The notes under the pieces: generated by a model
What the model was told of the DNA's origin: nothing
The model's database searches: none
Seen by the model: the letters and a program-made list of their open reading frames with translations, nothing else
Shown here: piece by piece, positions 17,339 through 25,072 of the stretch
Layout of the letters: the number at the start of each line of letters is the position of its first letter
Numbering within the stretch: the first letter of the stretch is position 1
Made by a program: the position numbers and the translations under genes
NCBI GenBank assembly: GCA_021414245.1
Contig: JAIOOU010000003.1
Location: forward strand, 496,001-560,000
Length of the DNA: 64,000 bases
Reading direction: 5' to 3'
From: Chloroflexota bacterium
GTDB taxonomy: Bacteria; Chloroflexota; Anaerolineae; Anaerolineales; Villigracilaceae

Positions 17339-17539
17339 ATGAGCGCGAAACTGATTCTGAGAGATAAGGAATATGAGGTCCGGCCGGGCATGACCCTCCT
17401 GGATGCTTTGAAGAAAAATGGCATTGTTCCTGAATCTGTCATTGCGACCCGGAACGGCGAAATGATCACAGACGATGAAGTGCTCCGAACCGGGGATGTG
17501 GTCAAACTGATCGCCGTGATCTCCGGAGGCAGTGTATGA
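17339..17539 (+). CDS. Ubiquitin-like sulfur carrier (TtuB/MoaD/ThiS type)
   Basis: This 66-residue beta-grasp protein shows LILRDKEYEVRPGMTLLDALKK, a NGEMITDDEVL turn, and GDVVKLIAVISGGSV at the end. The diglycine is the site normally activated by an E1-like enzyme and converted to a thiocarboxylate. Here two residues, Ser-Val, follow Gly-Gly; they are encoded by the bases that hold the overlapping start of the next gene. The tail would need trimming before activation. The direct overlap with a TtuA/Ncs6 homologue points to tRNA thiolation rather than molybdopterin or thiamine synthesis. Confidence 0.82.
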   Translation: MSAKLILRDKEYEVRPGMTLLDALKKNGIVPESVIATRNGEMITDDEVLRTGDVVKLIAVISGGSV

Positions 17540-18486
17540 AGTGCCGCAGATGTGAAAACAAGGCTTCAGTCCACATGCGCCAGCACAAGCTGGCCCTGTG
17601 CAAGGAGCATTATCTTGAATGGATCCCCGAGCAGACGGAAAGATTTATCAAGAAATATGAAATGTTCACCCGTCATGAGCGAATCCTTGTGGCGGTTTCC
17701 GGCGGCAAGGATTCGCTTTCGTTATGGGATATTCTGGTACGCCTGGGTTATCAGGTGGATGGTTTGTATCTTGGACTTGGAATTGATGGGGGAATCGGAT
17801 ATTCGGATGAGTCCAGGCGCCTGACGGAGAAATTTGCGAACGCGAACAACCTAAAGCTTCATATTGTGGATATCGAAAAAGAATACGGTCAGCCCATTCC
17901 TGTGCTCTCCCAGATCAGTCACCGCGGATATGGAAAGCCATGCGCGGTCTGCGGACTGGCGAAACGTCACGAAATGAACCGCATCGCCCGTGACCTTGGT
18001 TATGATGTGCTCGCGACAGGCCATAACCTTGACGATGAGGCGGCTGTACTTTTTGGAAACACTTTGAGCTGGTCGGGTGATTATCTGCTTCGGCAGGGAC
18101 CTGTGCTGGCTGGTGCGCAAGGATTGGCCCGCAAAGTGAAACCCCTGTGCCGGTTCTATGAGCGCGAGATGACGGCCTATGCCATTGCCCGCGATATCGA
18201 ATATATCTATGAAGAATGCCCCTTTGCAGACGGGTCCCAATCCATTTTTTACAAGGAATCGTTGAATTTACTGGAAACTGCCAGGCCGGGCGTAAAACTA
18301 ACCTTTTATTTGAATTTTCTGGAAGCGAAGAAAAGCGGAAATCTATTCGTGGATAGGAATGCCGGACAGGCGCTCCTGCATTCGTGTCCCAAATGCGGGC
18401 AGCCAACCTCGGCACCTGATCTGTGTTCCTTTTGCAGGATGATCGGGAAAGCTTCGACAGCCAGGACGCCGGATTTACAGCTTTAA
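17536..18486 (+). CDS. TtuA/Ncs6-type tRNA thiolation enzyme
   Basis: This 316-residue protein has an N-terminal zinc ribbon (CRRCENKA ... CKEHY), a PP-loop AVSGGKDSLSLW, the central CAVCGLAKRH pair and a third Cys in YEECPFADGSQ that together would hold a 4Fe-4S cluster. A C-terminal zinc finger (CPKCGQPTSAPDLCSFC) follows. This layout is that of TtuA/Ncs6 (TIGR00269), which adenylates a tRNA uridine and inserts sulfur delivered by a ubiquitin-like carrier. TtuA acts on m5U54 and Ncs6 on U34; sequence alone does not decide. It overlaps the carrier gene (ATGA), and its last 12 bases overlap the convergent kinase gene. Confidence 0.88.
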   Translation: MKCRRCENKASVHMRQHKLALCKEHYLEWIPEQTERFIKKYEMFTRHERILVAVSGGKDSLSLWDILVRLGYQVDGLYLGLGIDGGIGYSDESRRLTEKFANANNLKLHIVDIEKEYGQPIPVLSQISHRGYGKPCAVCGLAKRHEMNRIARDLGYDVLATGHNLDDEAAVLFGNTLSWSGDYLLRQGPVLAGAQGLARKVKPLCRFYEREMTAYAIARDIEYIYEECPFADGSQSIFYKESLNLLETARPGVKLTFYLNFLEAKKSGNLFVDRNAGQALLHSCPKCGQPTSAPDLCSFCRMIGKASTARTPDLQL

Positions 18487-19467
18487 CAAAGTTGTCACCA
18501 GCCCCAACACAAATAATCCGATAGCGGTGATGCCGGCGATCATTTCCTGAGGGAAGATCGAAAAAGCGGGAATCTCAAAACTTGACTGCCGCAAGTCTGC
18601 CCGCTCCGGGACATCCTGCTTGCCCAACAAGGCTTCGCGGAATTCGATCACGGATTTCGGACGATCATCCGGATGCAGGGACATGGCCCACAAAATGGCT
18701 TTTTCCACGCGCGGACTGATGTTGGGATTGATCTCCCGGGGCCGGGTCAGGCTGCGGGTGTCCAGGAAGCGTTTGCGTGCCTCCGCAGGAGGTTCATTGG
18801 TCAACAGGTTGTACAGGGTGGCGCCAAATGAAAAAATATCCGCCCGGGCATCCGTGTGGGCATCATCTCCGCCATATTGCTCGAGCGGAGTGAAGAGGGC
18901 GGTGCCCTGTCCTTGAATGATGGTGATGGTCACTTCATCCAGGGCCATGATCTTGACCAGGCCGAAGTCGACCAGTTTGATCAATCCACTTGGCGTGATC
19001 TTGAGGTTGCTGGGTTTAATGTCGCGGTGAATGATGGACGGATCCTGGCTGTGCAGGTAATTTAAAGCATCCGCCAGTTGAACTGCCCAACGCAAGACTT
19101 CATTTTCAGAGAGAAAGGTTTTGTTGCGGCGTGCCTCCAGCATGCGTTCGCGCAGGTCCTTGCCTGGTACATAATCCATGACCAGGTAATCGCGCGGACC
19201 TTCAGAGAAAAAATCCGAGACCTTCGGCAGGTTGGGATGATCCAGGCGCGCAAGAACGGAAGCCTCGCGAAAGAATTGTTCGCGTGCCTGTTCAATGAAT
19301 TGTGCCGGGAGAGCCTGGTTGTGCTCAACTTCCTTGAGCGCGCATAATCTACCTTCCAGACGGGTGTCTTCTGCAAGATAAATACTGCCGGTGCCGCCCT
19401 GTCCGATCTGTTCGCGGATCTTGTAGCGGTCACGCAGGATCTGCCCATTCTGAATCGACTGGGGCAA
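18475..19467 (-). CDS. Membrane Ser/Thr protein kinase (PknB-like)
   Basis: This 330-residue protein has a Hanks-type kinase domain (about 12-275) with glycine loop IGQGGTGSIY, ALKE Lys, catalytic IIHRDIKPSN and VDFGLVKI, and one C-terminal transmembrane helix (about 308-328, GITAIGLFVLGLVTTLL) with nothing outside. It begins with TTG at 19467, preceded by GGAGAAGAG. It is divergent from an FHA-domain regulator; FHA domains bind phosphothreonine, so the neighbour is a natural substrate or reader. Its 3' end overlaps the thiolase gene. Confidence 0.9.
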   Translation of the reverse strand: MPQSIQNGQILRDRYKIREQIGQGGTGSIYLAEDTRLEGRLCALKEVEHNQALPAQFIEQAREQFFREASVLARLDHPNLPKVSDFFSEGPRDYLVMDYVPGKDLRERMLEARRNKTFLSENEVLRWAVQLADALNYLHSQDPSIIHRDIKPSNLKITPSGLIKLVDFGLVKIMALDEVTITIIQGQGTALFTPLEQYGGDDAHTDARADIFSFGATLYNLLTNEPPAEARKRFLDTRSLTRPREINPNISPRVEKAILWAMSLHPDDRPKSVIEFREALLGKQDVPERADLRQSSFEIPAFSIFPQEMIAGITAIGLFVLGLVTTLLKL

Positions 19468-19513
19468 CTCTTCTCCTTGCTGGTTTTGCAGGTGAATTCC
19501 GGGACCGGCCTGA

Positions 19514-19544
19514 TGAAGTGATATTTTCGGCGTGTATCACTTCA
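19514..19544. promoter_or_regulatory. Inverted repeat, possible operator, in the kinase-FHA intergenic region
   Basis: TGAAGTGATA (19514-19523) and TATCACTTCA (19535-19544) are exact complements with an 11-base spacer, so the half-site centres are 21 bases apart, two helical turns. This fits a dimeric regulator, possibly the neighbouring winged-helix FHA protein. No T-run follows, so a terminator is unlikely. The rest of 19545-19756 is AT-rich with no gene seen. Confidence 0.5.
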
Positions 19545-19756
19545 TGTTGTCAGACCATAAAGGTTTTATAATCAAGCATCCACAGAATTGCACTTTTCTG
19601 CTATATTATAAACGTCTTTATCGATACCGCGCACCTTGCTTTTCAGAACAGGTTCGGATTTGTTTCAGGATTTTCGGGGACATGCCTCGAACGGGCCGCC
19701 ATTGAAAAGACATCCGGATAGGAATATGATTTATTAAAGTGATATTTGAGGCATCT

Positions 19757-20416
19757 ATGGAAAACAAGGAAGATGAATATCCCATTCTCGTTGCCCAGGA
19801 CGGACCTCTGAAGGGCCAACGCTGGTCTTTAAGCCATACATTAATGGTGGGACGCGATCCAACCTGTGAAATCACTGTACAGGACAGACAGGTCTCGCGC
19901 TTTCATGCACGCATTACACCCACACAGGAAGGCGTAACCATAGAGGATCTTGGCAGCAAGAACGGCACCAATCATAACGGGGTCGAATTGACCGCTCCAG
20001 TCATGTTGCAGGATGGCGACCTGTTGGGGATCGCACTCGCACAACAATTTCTATTCCTGACCTCTGATGCAACCATGCCGCTCATTGAAGGCGGGAACAG
20101 GCCAGGCCGGCTCTTAATGGATCAAAAATCCAGACAGGTTTGGGTCAATCAACAGCAGGTAACGCCGCCATTGTCTGCCCAGCAGTTCAGATTATTGTGG
20201 ATGCTGTATGAAAATCAGGGGCAGGTCATCACCCGCAGTGATTTGGTGGCCATTGTCTGGGGTGAGGATCAAATGGCCGGCGTGTCCGATCAGGCTCTTG
20301 ATGCGCTAATCCGCCGTCTGCGCGACAGACTGGCAGGCTATGACCCAACTCATCAATTCATTGATACTGTGCGAGGCCATGGCATGCGCTTGGATAATCC
20401 GCCGGTTGGGGAGTAG
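19757..20416 (+). CDS. FHA-domain, OmpR-type winged-helix regulator
   Basis: This 219-residue protein has an N-terminal FHA domain (about 10-95: LMVGRDPTCEI, VSRFHARI, DLGSKNGTNHNG) and a C-terminal OmpR/PhoB-type winged helix (about 115-215: LSAQQFRLLWMLYE, LIRRLRDRL, TVRGHGMRL). It combines phosphothreonine recognition and DNA binding, similar in logic to EmbR but with reversed domain order. The ATG at 19757 has GAGG upstream; an in-frame GTG at 19739 is less likely. It lies divergent from the kinase and six bases before the next gene. Confidence 0.85.
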   Translation: MENKEDEYPILVAQDGPLKGQRWSLSHTLMVGRDPTCEITVQDRQVSRFHARITPTQEGVTIEDLGSKNGTNHNGVELTAPVMLQDGDLLGIALAQQFLFLTSDATMPLIEGGNRPGRLLMDQKSRQVWVNQQQVTPPLSAQQFRLLWMLYENQGQVITRSDLVAIVWGEDQMAGVSDQALDALIRRLRDRLAGYDPTHQFIDTVRGHGMRLDNPPVGE

Positions 20417-20422
20417 GTCATC

Positions 20423-20896
20423 ATGGATGCCCAATCTGAGAAACTGCTGGCGCAGATCATCCGTTCCACGCGTATTGCCTCGCTCGGCACCTTGCGGGAT
20501 GAGGCTCCGCTGATTTCCCTGGTGCCCTTTGTATTCGCGGAAGATTTTTCCATGTTTTATATATTTGTCAGCCGCCTGGCCCAGCACACCGTTGACATGC
20601 AGAAAGATAAACATGTCAGTCTCATGATCGCGGAAGCGGATGACGGCCGCGATGACCCGCATACCCTGGCTCGGGTTTCCATCCGCGGATCCGCCGAGTC
20701 AATTCCCAACGGCGTCCCCGGGTATACACCCTTAAAAAACTTATATCTCGAACGGTTTCCGGAATCCGGCCAGCTTTTCAAACTTGACGATTTTAATTTC
20801 TGGAGCATCCGACCCCGGGGTGGAAGATATGTGGCCGGTTTTTCCAGGGCATATAACATCACGGTTGAGACTCTTCAGGATGTCTCCGGGCGATAG
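20423..20896 (+). CDS. Pyridoxamine 5'-phosphate oxidase-like (HugZ-type) flavin/heme-binding protein
   Basis: This 157-residue protein has the split-barrel fold of PNPOx-like proteins: IIRSTRIASLGTL, the strand PLISLVPFVF, QHTVDMQKDKHVSLMI and a C-terminal YVAGFSRAYNI. The latter resembles the HugZ/heme-utilisation subgroup with a pre-C-terminal Gly-Phe motif. Such proteins bind FMN or heme; the reaction is unassigned. It starts six bases after the FHA regulator and is probably co-transcribed with it. Confidence 0.78.
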   Translation: MDAQSEKLLAQIIRSTRIASLGTLRDEAPLISLVPFVFAEDFSMFYIFVSRLAQHTVDMQKDKHVSLMIAEADDGRDDPHTLARVSIRGSAESIPNGVPGYTPLKNLYLERFPESGQLFKLDDFNFWSIRPRGGRYVAGFSRAYNITVETLQDVSGR

Positions 20897-20904
20897 TTAA
20901 ATTT

Positions 20905-20936
20905 ATTCCTGCCGCCTCAACGACAGGAATTTTATT
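20905..20936 (+). terminator. Weak terminator-like hairpin
   Basis: ATTCCTG (20905-20911) and CAGGAAT (20924-20930) pair around a 12-base loop and are followed by TTTATT. It lies just before the deacetylase start, so read-through is likely. Confidence 0.4.
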
Positions 20937-20947
20937 GTGGAGCATCG

Positions 20948-21757
20948 ATGGATCCATTAAAACTTCTCGCAGTCTTTGCACATCCGGATGACGAATCAAT
21001 GGGCATGGGTGGCACCCTGGCAAAGTATGCCGCCGAAGGGGTGGAGACTCATCTGGTGTGCGCTTCACGCGGCGAACGGGGCTGGTTTGGCCCCGAAGAA
21101 CGGAATCCTGGCCTGAGTGCCCTTGGTCAGATCCGCACGAAGGAACTGGAAAATGCCGTCCGCGAGCTTGGCATGAAGGGGCTGTATTTCCTGAATTACA
21201 TCGATGGTGAAGTGGATCAGGCCGACCCTGTTGAGGCCATTGGCAGGATCGCCGCCCATATCCGCAGGATCACTCCCCAAGTCATGGTCACCTTTCCTCC
21301 TGACGGCAATTACGGTCATCCTGATCATATTGCCATCGGCCAATTCACCTCGGCTGCGATTGTCTGCGCCGCAGACTCAACCTACAGGGATCCTGAGAGC
21401 CTCCCCGCCCACCGTGTCTCAAAGTTATACTACATGGTGGATGGAGAGAACTTTATCAATCTGATCACACCTTTTATGGGCGATATGACCTTCCCAGTAG
21501 ATGACCAATTGCGCGGCGAGATCCCGTGGAAGGAATGGATGATCACCACTCGTATTGACATGGCTGCACACTGCGGCGCGGCCTGGAAGGCCATTCAATG
21601 CCATCAAAGCCAGCTGGCCACGCTGGGTGAGCTGGCCGAAATGCCCGAAGAGTCAGCCGCATCCGTGCTGGCCATGCAGGGGACCTTCTATCGTGTGTTC
21701 AGTCTGGTGAATGGGGGTAGAAAAATTGAGGTCGACTTTTTTGAAGGCTTAAGATAA
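20948..21757 (+). CDS. PIG-L/LmbE-family zinc deacetylase
   Basis: This 269-residue protein carries the zinc motif AHPDDESMGMGG near the N-terminus and the second motif HPDHIAIG near residue 120, typical of LmbE/PIG-L N-acetylglucosamine deacetylases, including MshB, BshB and mycothiol conjugate amidase. It removes an acetyl group or cleaves an amide on a GlcNAc-linked small molecule. Which low-molecular-weight thiol or glycolipid is involved cannot be decided here. The gene ends at a symmetrical terminator. Confidence 0.88.
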   Translation: MDPLKLLAVFAHPDDESMGMGGTLAKYAAEGVETHLVCASRGERGWFGPEERNPGLSALGQIRTKELENAVRELGMKGLYFLNYIDGEVDQADPVEAIGRIAAHIRRITPQVMVTFPPDGNYGHPDHIAIGQFTSAAIVCAADSTYRDPESLPAHRVSKLYYMVDGENFINLITPFMGDMTFPVDDQLRGEIPWKEWMITTRIDMAAHCGAAWKAIQCHQSQLATLGELAEMPEESAASVLAMQGTFYRVFSLVNGGRKIEVDFFEGLR

Positions 21758-21791
21758 AAAAATTGGGTTCCAATTGGAACCCAATTTTTTT
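21756..21791. terminator. Bidirectional terminator
   Basis: A7-TTGGGTTCC (21756-21771) pairs perfectly with GGAACCCAA-T7 (21776-21791) around an AATT loop. It ends the deacetylase and the convergent CpXC gene. Confidence 0.9.
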
Positions 21792-23145
21792 ATCCCATAT
21801 TTTTCTTCATGACCCGCCGCAAGGCGATTTTGTATATTTCGCCAAGCTTCCCGCTCATGGCTTTGGCCTCCGGGTTTTCATCCCCTTGGGCGTCGATCTG
21901 GGAGATCAACCCGCTCAGCGCGTCCACAAATTGCTGGTTGAGGATGGGGTCGTTTTCGTTGAGCATTTTTTCCACGGCGTCGTCCGGGGTTTGCAGCAGT
22001 TCCTCGATGAAAGCGATCTCCGGCGGGGGGGCGCTGGCCTCCTGCAATACCTGCACCATTTTCTGCAGTTTTCCCATGCGGGTATAGTCATTTTTTTCAG
22101 AGGCCTGTCTCAGCAGTTGGTTGACCACTTCGACAGAATCCTGCGTAAATCCCTCGATGTTGTCACGGGTGACTTTTTCCACATCCTCCTGCTCGAGGAT
22201 GGATTCAACGAATCCCTGGGCTTGTTTGAAGCGTGCTTCCAGCTGCTTGTCCACTTCATTGGTAAAACCCATTAATTTTTCGCGGATCGATTCGAGTCGG
22301 GCCTTTTCCTCTCCCGAGGCCTTGTCTATCTTCTCGGTCAGGTTCTGGAAGAAGACATAATCCATGCCGCCGCGCGCCAGGGAGACATAAGCGCGGATGC
22401 GGGCGTCATTTTTTGCTTCAAGGACGAAATCCAGCAGCAACTCGCGGGTAAGATTCTTCCCCGCATCCTGCAGGACCTTTGTGGCTGCTTCCACTTCCCC
22501 GACGGATTCCTTCAGCTCCCGGCCAAAGGCGGTCTCGTCCAGCAGTTGTTTCTGCAAATCGATGAGCGCTCTGGCGATGGGTTCCTGTCCGCCTGCCATG
22601 GCATTTTGTGCGATGCGGCTGAACAAGCCGAAGAATTGCTCGTCGATGATCTTCTCGTTCTGCTTGATCAGTTCCAGCCGGGCATCGGCCGAGGTGATTT
22701 GAAGCAGCTTCTCGACCAGCATGACCCGTTCCTGCTGGGACTTGATCATTTCCGATGTGATGCCGTCCTTGTTCAGGATGGTTTCCATCATGGATTCATA
22801 GGTAAAGTTGGCCTGGGGTTTGAATAAATATCCTTTGCGTTTTTCAGCCGGCAGTCTGTCCACGACCTGCTTGATCAACGGCCCGATCAGCCTTTCCTGC
22901 TCATTAATGGGCAGACCCAATTCCGGGGGGAAGAAGGTGAGCAGCAATTCCTTTTCGTTATCGTGGTAAACGATCGGGGTGGCAAGGCGGCCTTCGTATC
23001 CGCAGTTCGGACAGCGGGCATGGTTGGATTGTCCGCTTAACAAGCGCTGCTTGGAGGCGGGATCATGAGTGACATCGACCAGCTGTTCCACATTGGCAGC
23101 GATCATTTGTCTACAACGGGGACATGCGATTTGAGTTTGGGGCAT
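21790..23145 (-). CDS. CpXC-domain protein with long helical region
   Basis: This 451-residue protein starts with a zinc-ribbon CpXC domain (CPRC at 9-12, CPNC near 45-48, about 1-110). A long, charged, mainly helical region follows (about 130-440), with coiled-coil stretches and no membrane helix. CpXC domains occur widely in bacteria with no proven function. The helical part resembles nothing I can name. No clear Shine-Dalgarno is visible before the ATG. It lies 60 bases from the pepF stop on the same strand. Confidence 0.75.
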   Translation of the reverse strand: MPQTQIACPRCRQMIAANVEQLVDVTHDPASKQRLLSGQSNHARCPNCGYEGRLATPIVYHDNEKELLLTFFPPELGLPINEQERLIGPLIKQVVDRLPAEKRKGYLFKPQANFTYESMMETILNKDGITSEMIKSQQERVMLVEKLLQITSADARLELIKQNEKIIDEQFFGLFSRIAQNAMAGGQEPIARALIDLQKQLLDETAFGRELKESVGEVEAATKVLQDAGKNLTRELLLDFVLEAKNDARIRAYVSLARGGMDYVFFQNLTEKIDKASGEEKARLESIREKLMGFTNEVDKQLEARFKQAQGFVESILEQEDVEKVTRDNIEGFTQDSVEVVNQLLRQASEKNDYTRMGKLQKMVQVLQEASAPPPEIAFIEELLQTPDDAVEKMLNENDPILNQQFVDALSGLISQIDAQGDENPEAKAMSGKLGEIYKIALRRVMKKNMG

Positions 23146-23205
23146 CTAATGGTTTCCGATTTCTTGATTCACGATTTTTATTTCATGTTCCTGTGAAGAT
23201 TCTTA

Positions 23206-25014
23206 TCAGCCAACCAGCTCTTCCAGCCGGTCTATATATCCTTCCATGACAGCGAAGGTTTCCTCCACAGCCTTGGGGGTGGTCAGGTTTACGCCGGCCT
23301 TCTTGAGCACATCCAGCGGGTAGACTGACGATCCGGATTTCAGGAATCCCAAATAATCTTCCACGGCATGCGGTTCTCCGCGCAGGATCCGGCCGGAGAG
23401 GGCGTGAGCGCCGGAAATGCCGGTCGCATACGCGTAGACATAATAATCCGAAAAAAGATGACCAAAGGTGGACCAAACCATCCCAACCCGCGGCCGATCC
23501 ACTTTCACCTTGGGACCAAACCCTTCGGTGAACAGATCCGCCATCAATTCCTGCATGGAATCGGCAGTCAGGGACTCGCCGCGCTCAATGCGTTGGTGGG
23601 TCTCCAATTCGAAACGTGCCAGGGTGGGCATCTGGAAGAAATATCGGAAGAAATTGCCGCCAACGGCTTCCTCGATCAGGGAGATCAGGAAGTTTTTGTC
23701 TGTGATCGTCTTGAGCAAATGACCGCGCATCATGGCCTGATTGAAATTCGAGGCCACTTCGGCTACAAACAGGGAGTAATCCGAGTAGGCGAGAGGCTGG
23801 TTCTTCCAGGTCAAATACGAATGCATGGAGTGGCCGAGTTCATGCGCCAGGGTGCTCATGCTGCCGACTTCGTCGGTGTAGCTCATCATGATGAAGGGAT
23901 GGGTGCCGGATGCACCCCAGGAAAAGGCTCCGTTTGATTTTCCCTGATTGGGATAGACATCCACCCAGCGGTCTTTGAGACAGCCCTGGCGGACCGTGTC
24001 CGTATATTCCTTGCCCAGAGGGGCCAGGCTCTCACAAATCAGTTCGACCGCCTTTTCATAGGGAACCTTGGTCTTCTTCTTTGCGATCGGGGCCCACATA
24101 TCATAGTAGGTGACCTCTTTTAATTTCAAAGCCTTGCGGCGGATCTCAAAGTACCGATGCCAGACAGGCAGGTTCTTCTTAAAGGTGTCGATCAGGTTGT
24201 GAAAGACTTCGACCGGGATGTTGTTCTCAAACAGGGAGGCTGAAAGGGAGTTCTCATGTTTCCGCACCTGGCTGTAGAAGACATTGGCCTTGATCGAGGT
24301 GGTCAGATTGGTGGCCAGGGTGTTCTTGAATTCAAGGTGTTTGTCCATGTAGCTTTCGAAAGCGGACTGCCTTACTTTGCGATCAGGGTGCTCCATCAGG
24401 GCGGTGTGAAAATTACCCTGGGTGACGACGATCTTCTTCCCCTTGCTGTCCTTGGCGGGGGCGAATTTGAAGTCTGCATTGGTCAACATGCTGGAACTGT
24501 TGCCGGCTCCACCCAGCGGATCGCTGACCATACCCAGTACCTCTTCGACTTCACCGGAACGTACATGTGCCTGCTTGCGGAACAGGTTGTCCAAATTATG
24601 GGCCTGTATGGCGAGTTTCGCATTCTGGCGCATCCATTCGTCCAGCCTGGGTTTGCCGATCTGCAGTAATTCAGGATTGATGAAGGCAATCATGCCGGCG
24701 ACCTGACCGTACACCCCCTGGGCCTTTCCATACATGGCCGCCGAGCTTTGATTGGTCGTATCCACATTGTATGAAAAGCCTGCGTACACAAATACATGCA
24801 TCAGGCGTTTCATCAGGTTTTCAACCTGATCGAAGGCTTCCGCCAGGGTCTCCGCACTTTCGCCAAGCCTGCCTTCATATTTCTTGATCTTCGGCAGGTC
24901 TGCAAGAATGGCGGCCACCTCCGCCTCCCAATCCTTTTTGGTCTTAAAGACACTTTCTGCGTTCCAGGTATATTTTTTGTTGACCTTGCTGCGCGGGGGA
25001 ATCGGAGTCGCCAT
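23206..25014 (-). CDS. pepF: M3B oligoendopeptidase F
   Basis: This 602-residue metallopeptidase has the zinc motif HELGH inside STLAHELGHSMHSYLTW, the upstream NGAFSWG segment, and DLFTEGFGPKV of the M3B family; about 600 residues is the standard PepF length. It cleaves short cytoplasmic peptides of about 7-17 residues. I start at the ATG at 25014, preceded by AAAAAGGAAAAATC; the open frame extends to 25278 but would overlap the neighbouring kinase stop. No signal peptide is seen. Confidence 0.92.
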   Translation of the reverse strand: MATPIPPRSKVNKKYTWNAESVFKTKKDWEAEVAAILADLPKIKKYEGRLGESAETLAEAFDQVENLMKRLMHVFVYAGFSYNVDTTNQSSAAMYGKAQGVYGQVAGMIAFINPELLQIGKPRLDEWMRQNAKLAIQAHNLDNLFRKQAHVRSGEVEEVLGMVSDPLGGAGNSSSMLTNADFKFAPAKDSKGKKIVVTQGNFHTALMEHPDRKVRQSAFESYMDKHLEFKNTLATNLTTSIKANVFYSQVRKHENSLSASLFENNIPVEVFHNLIDTFKKNLPVWHRYFEIRRKALKLKEVTYYDMWAPIAKKKTKVPYEKAVELICESLAPLGKEYTDTVRQGCLKDRWVDVYPNQGKSNGAFSWGASGTHPFIMMSYTDEVGSMSTLAHELGHSMHSYLTWKNQPLAYSDYSLFVAEVASNFNQAMMRGHLLKTITDKNFLISLIEEAVGGNFFRYFFQMPTLARFELETHQRIERGESLTADSMQELMADLFTEGFGPKVKVDRPRVGMVWSTFGHLFSDYYVYAYATGISGAHALSGRILRGEPHAVEDYLGFLKSGSSVYPLDVLKKAGVNLTTPKAVEETFAVMEGYIDRLEELVG

Positions 25015-25072
25015 GATTTTTCCTTTTTGTTTAATGAGTTTCCGGATTATTTTACCATTTGAAGTTGTGCGA

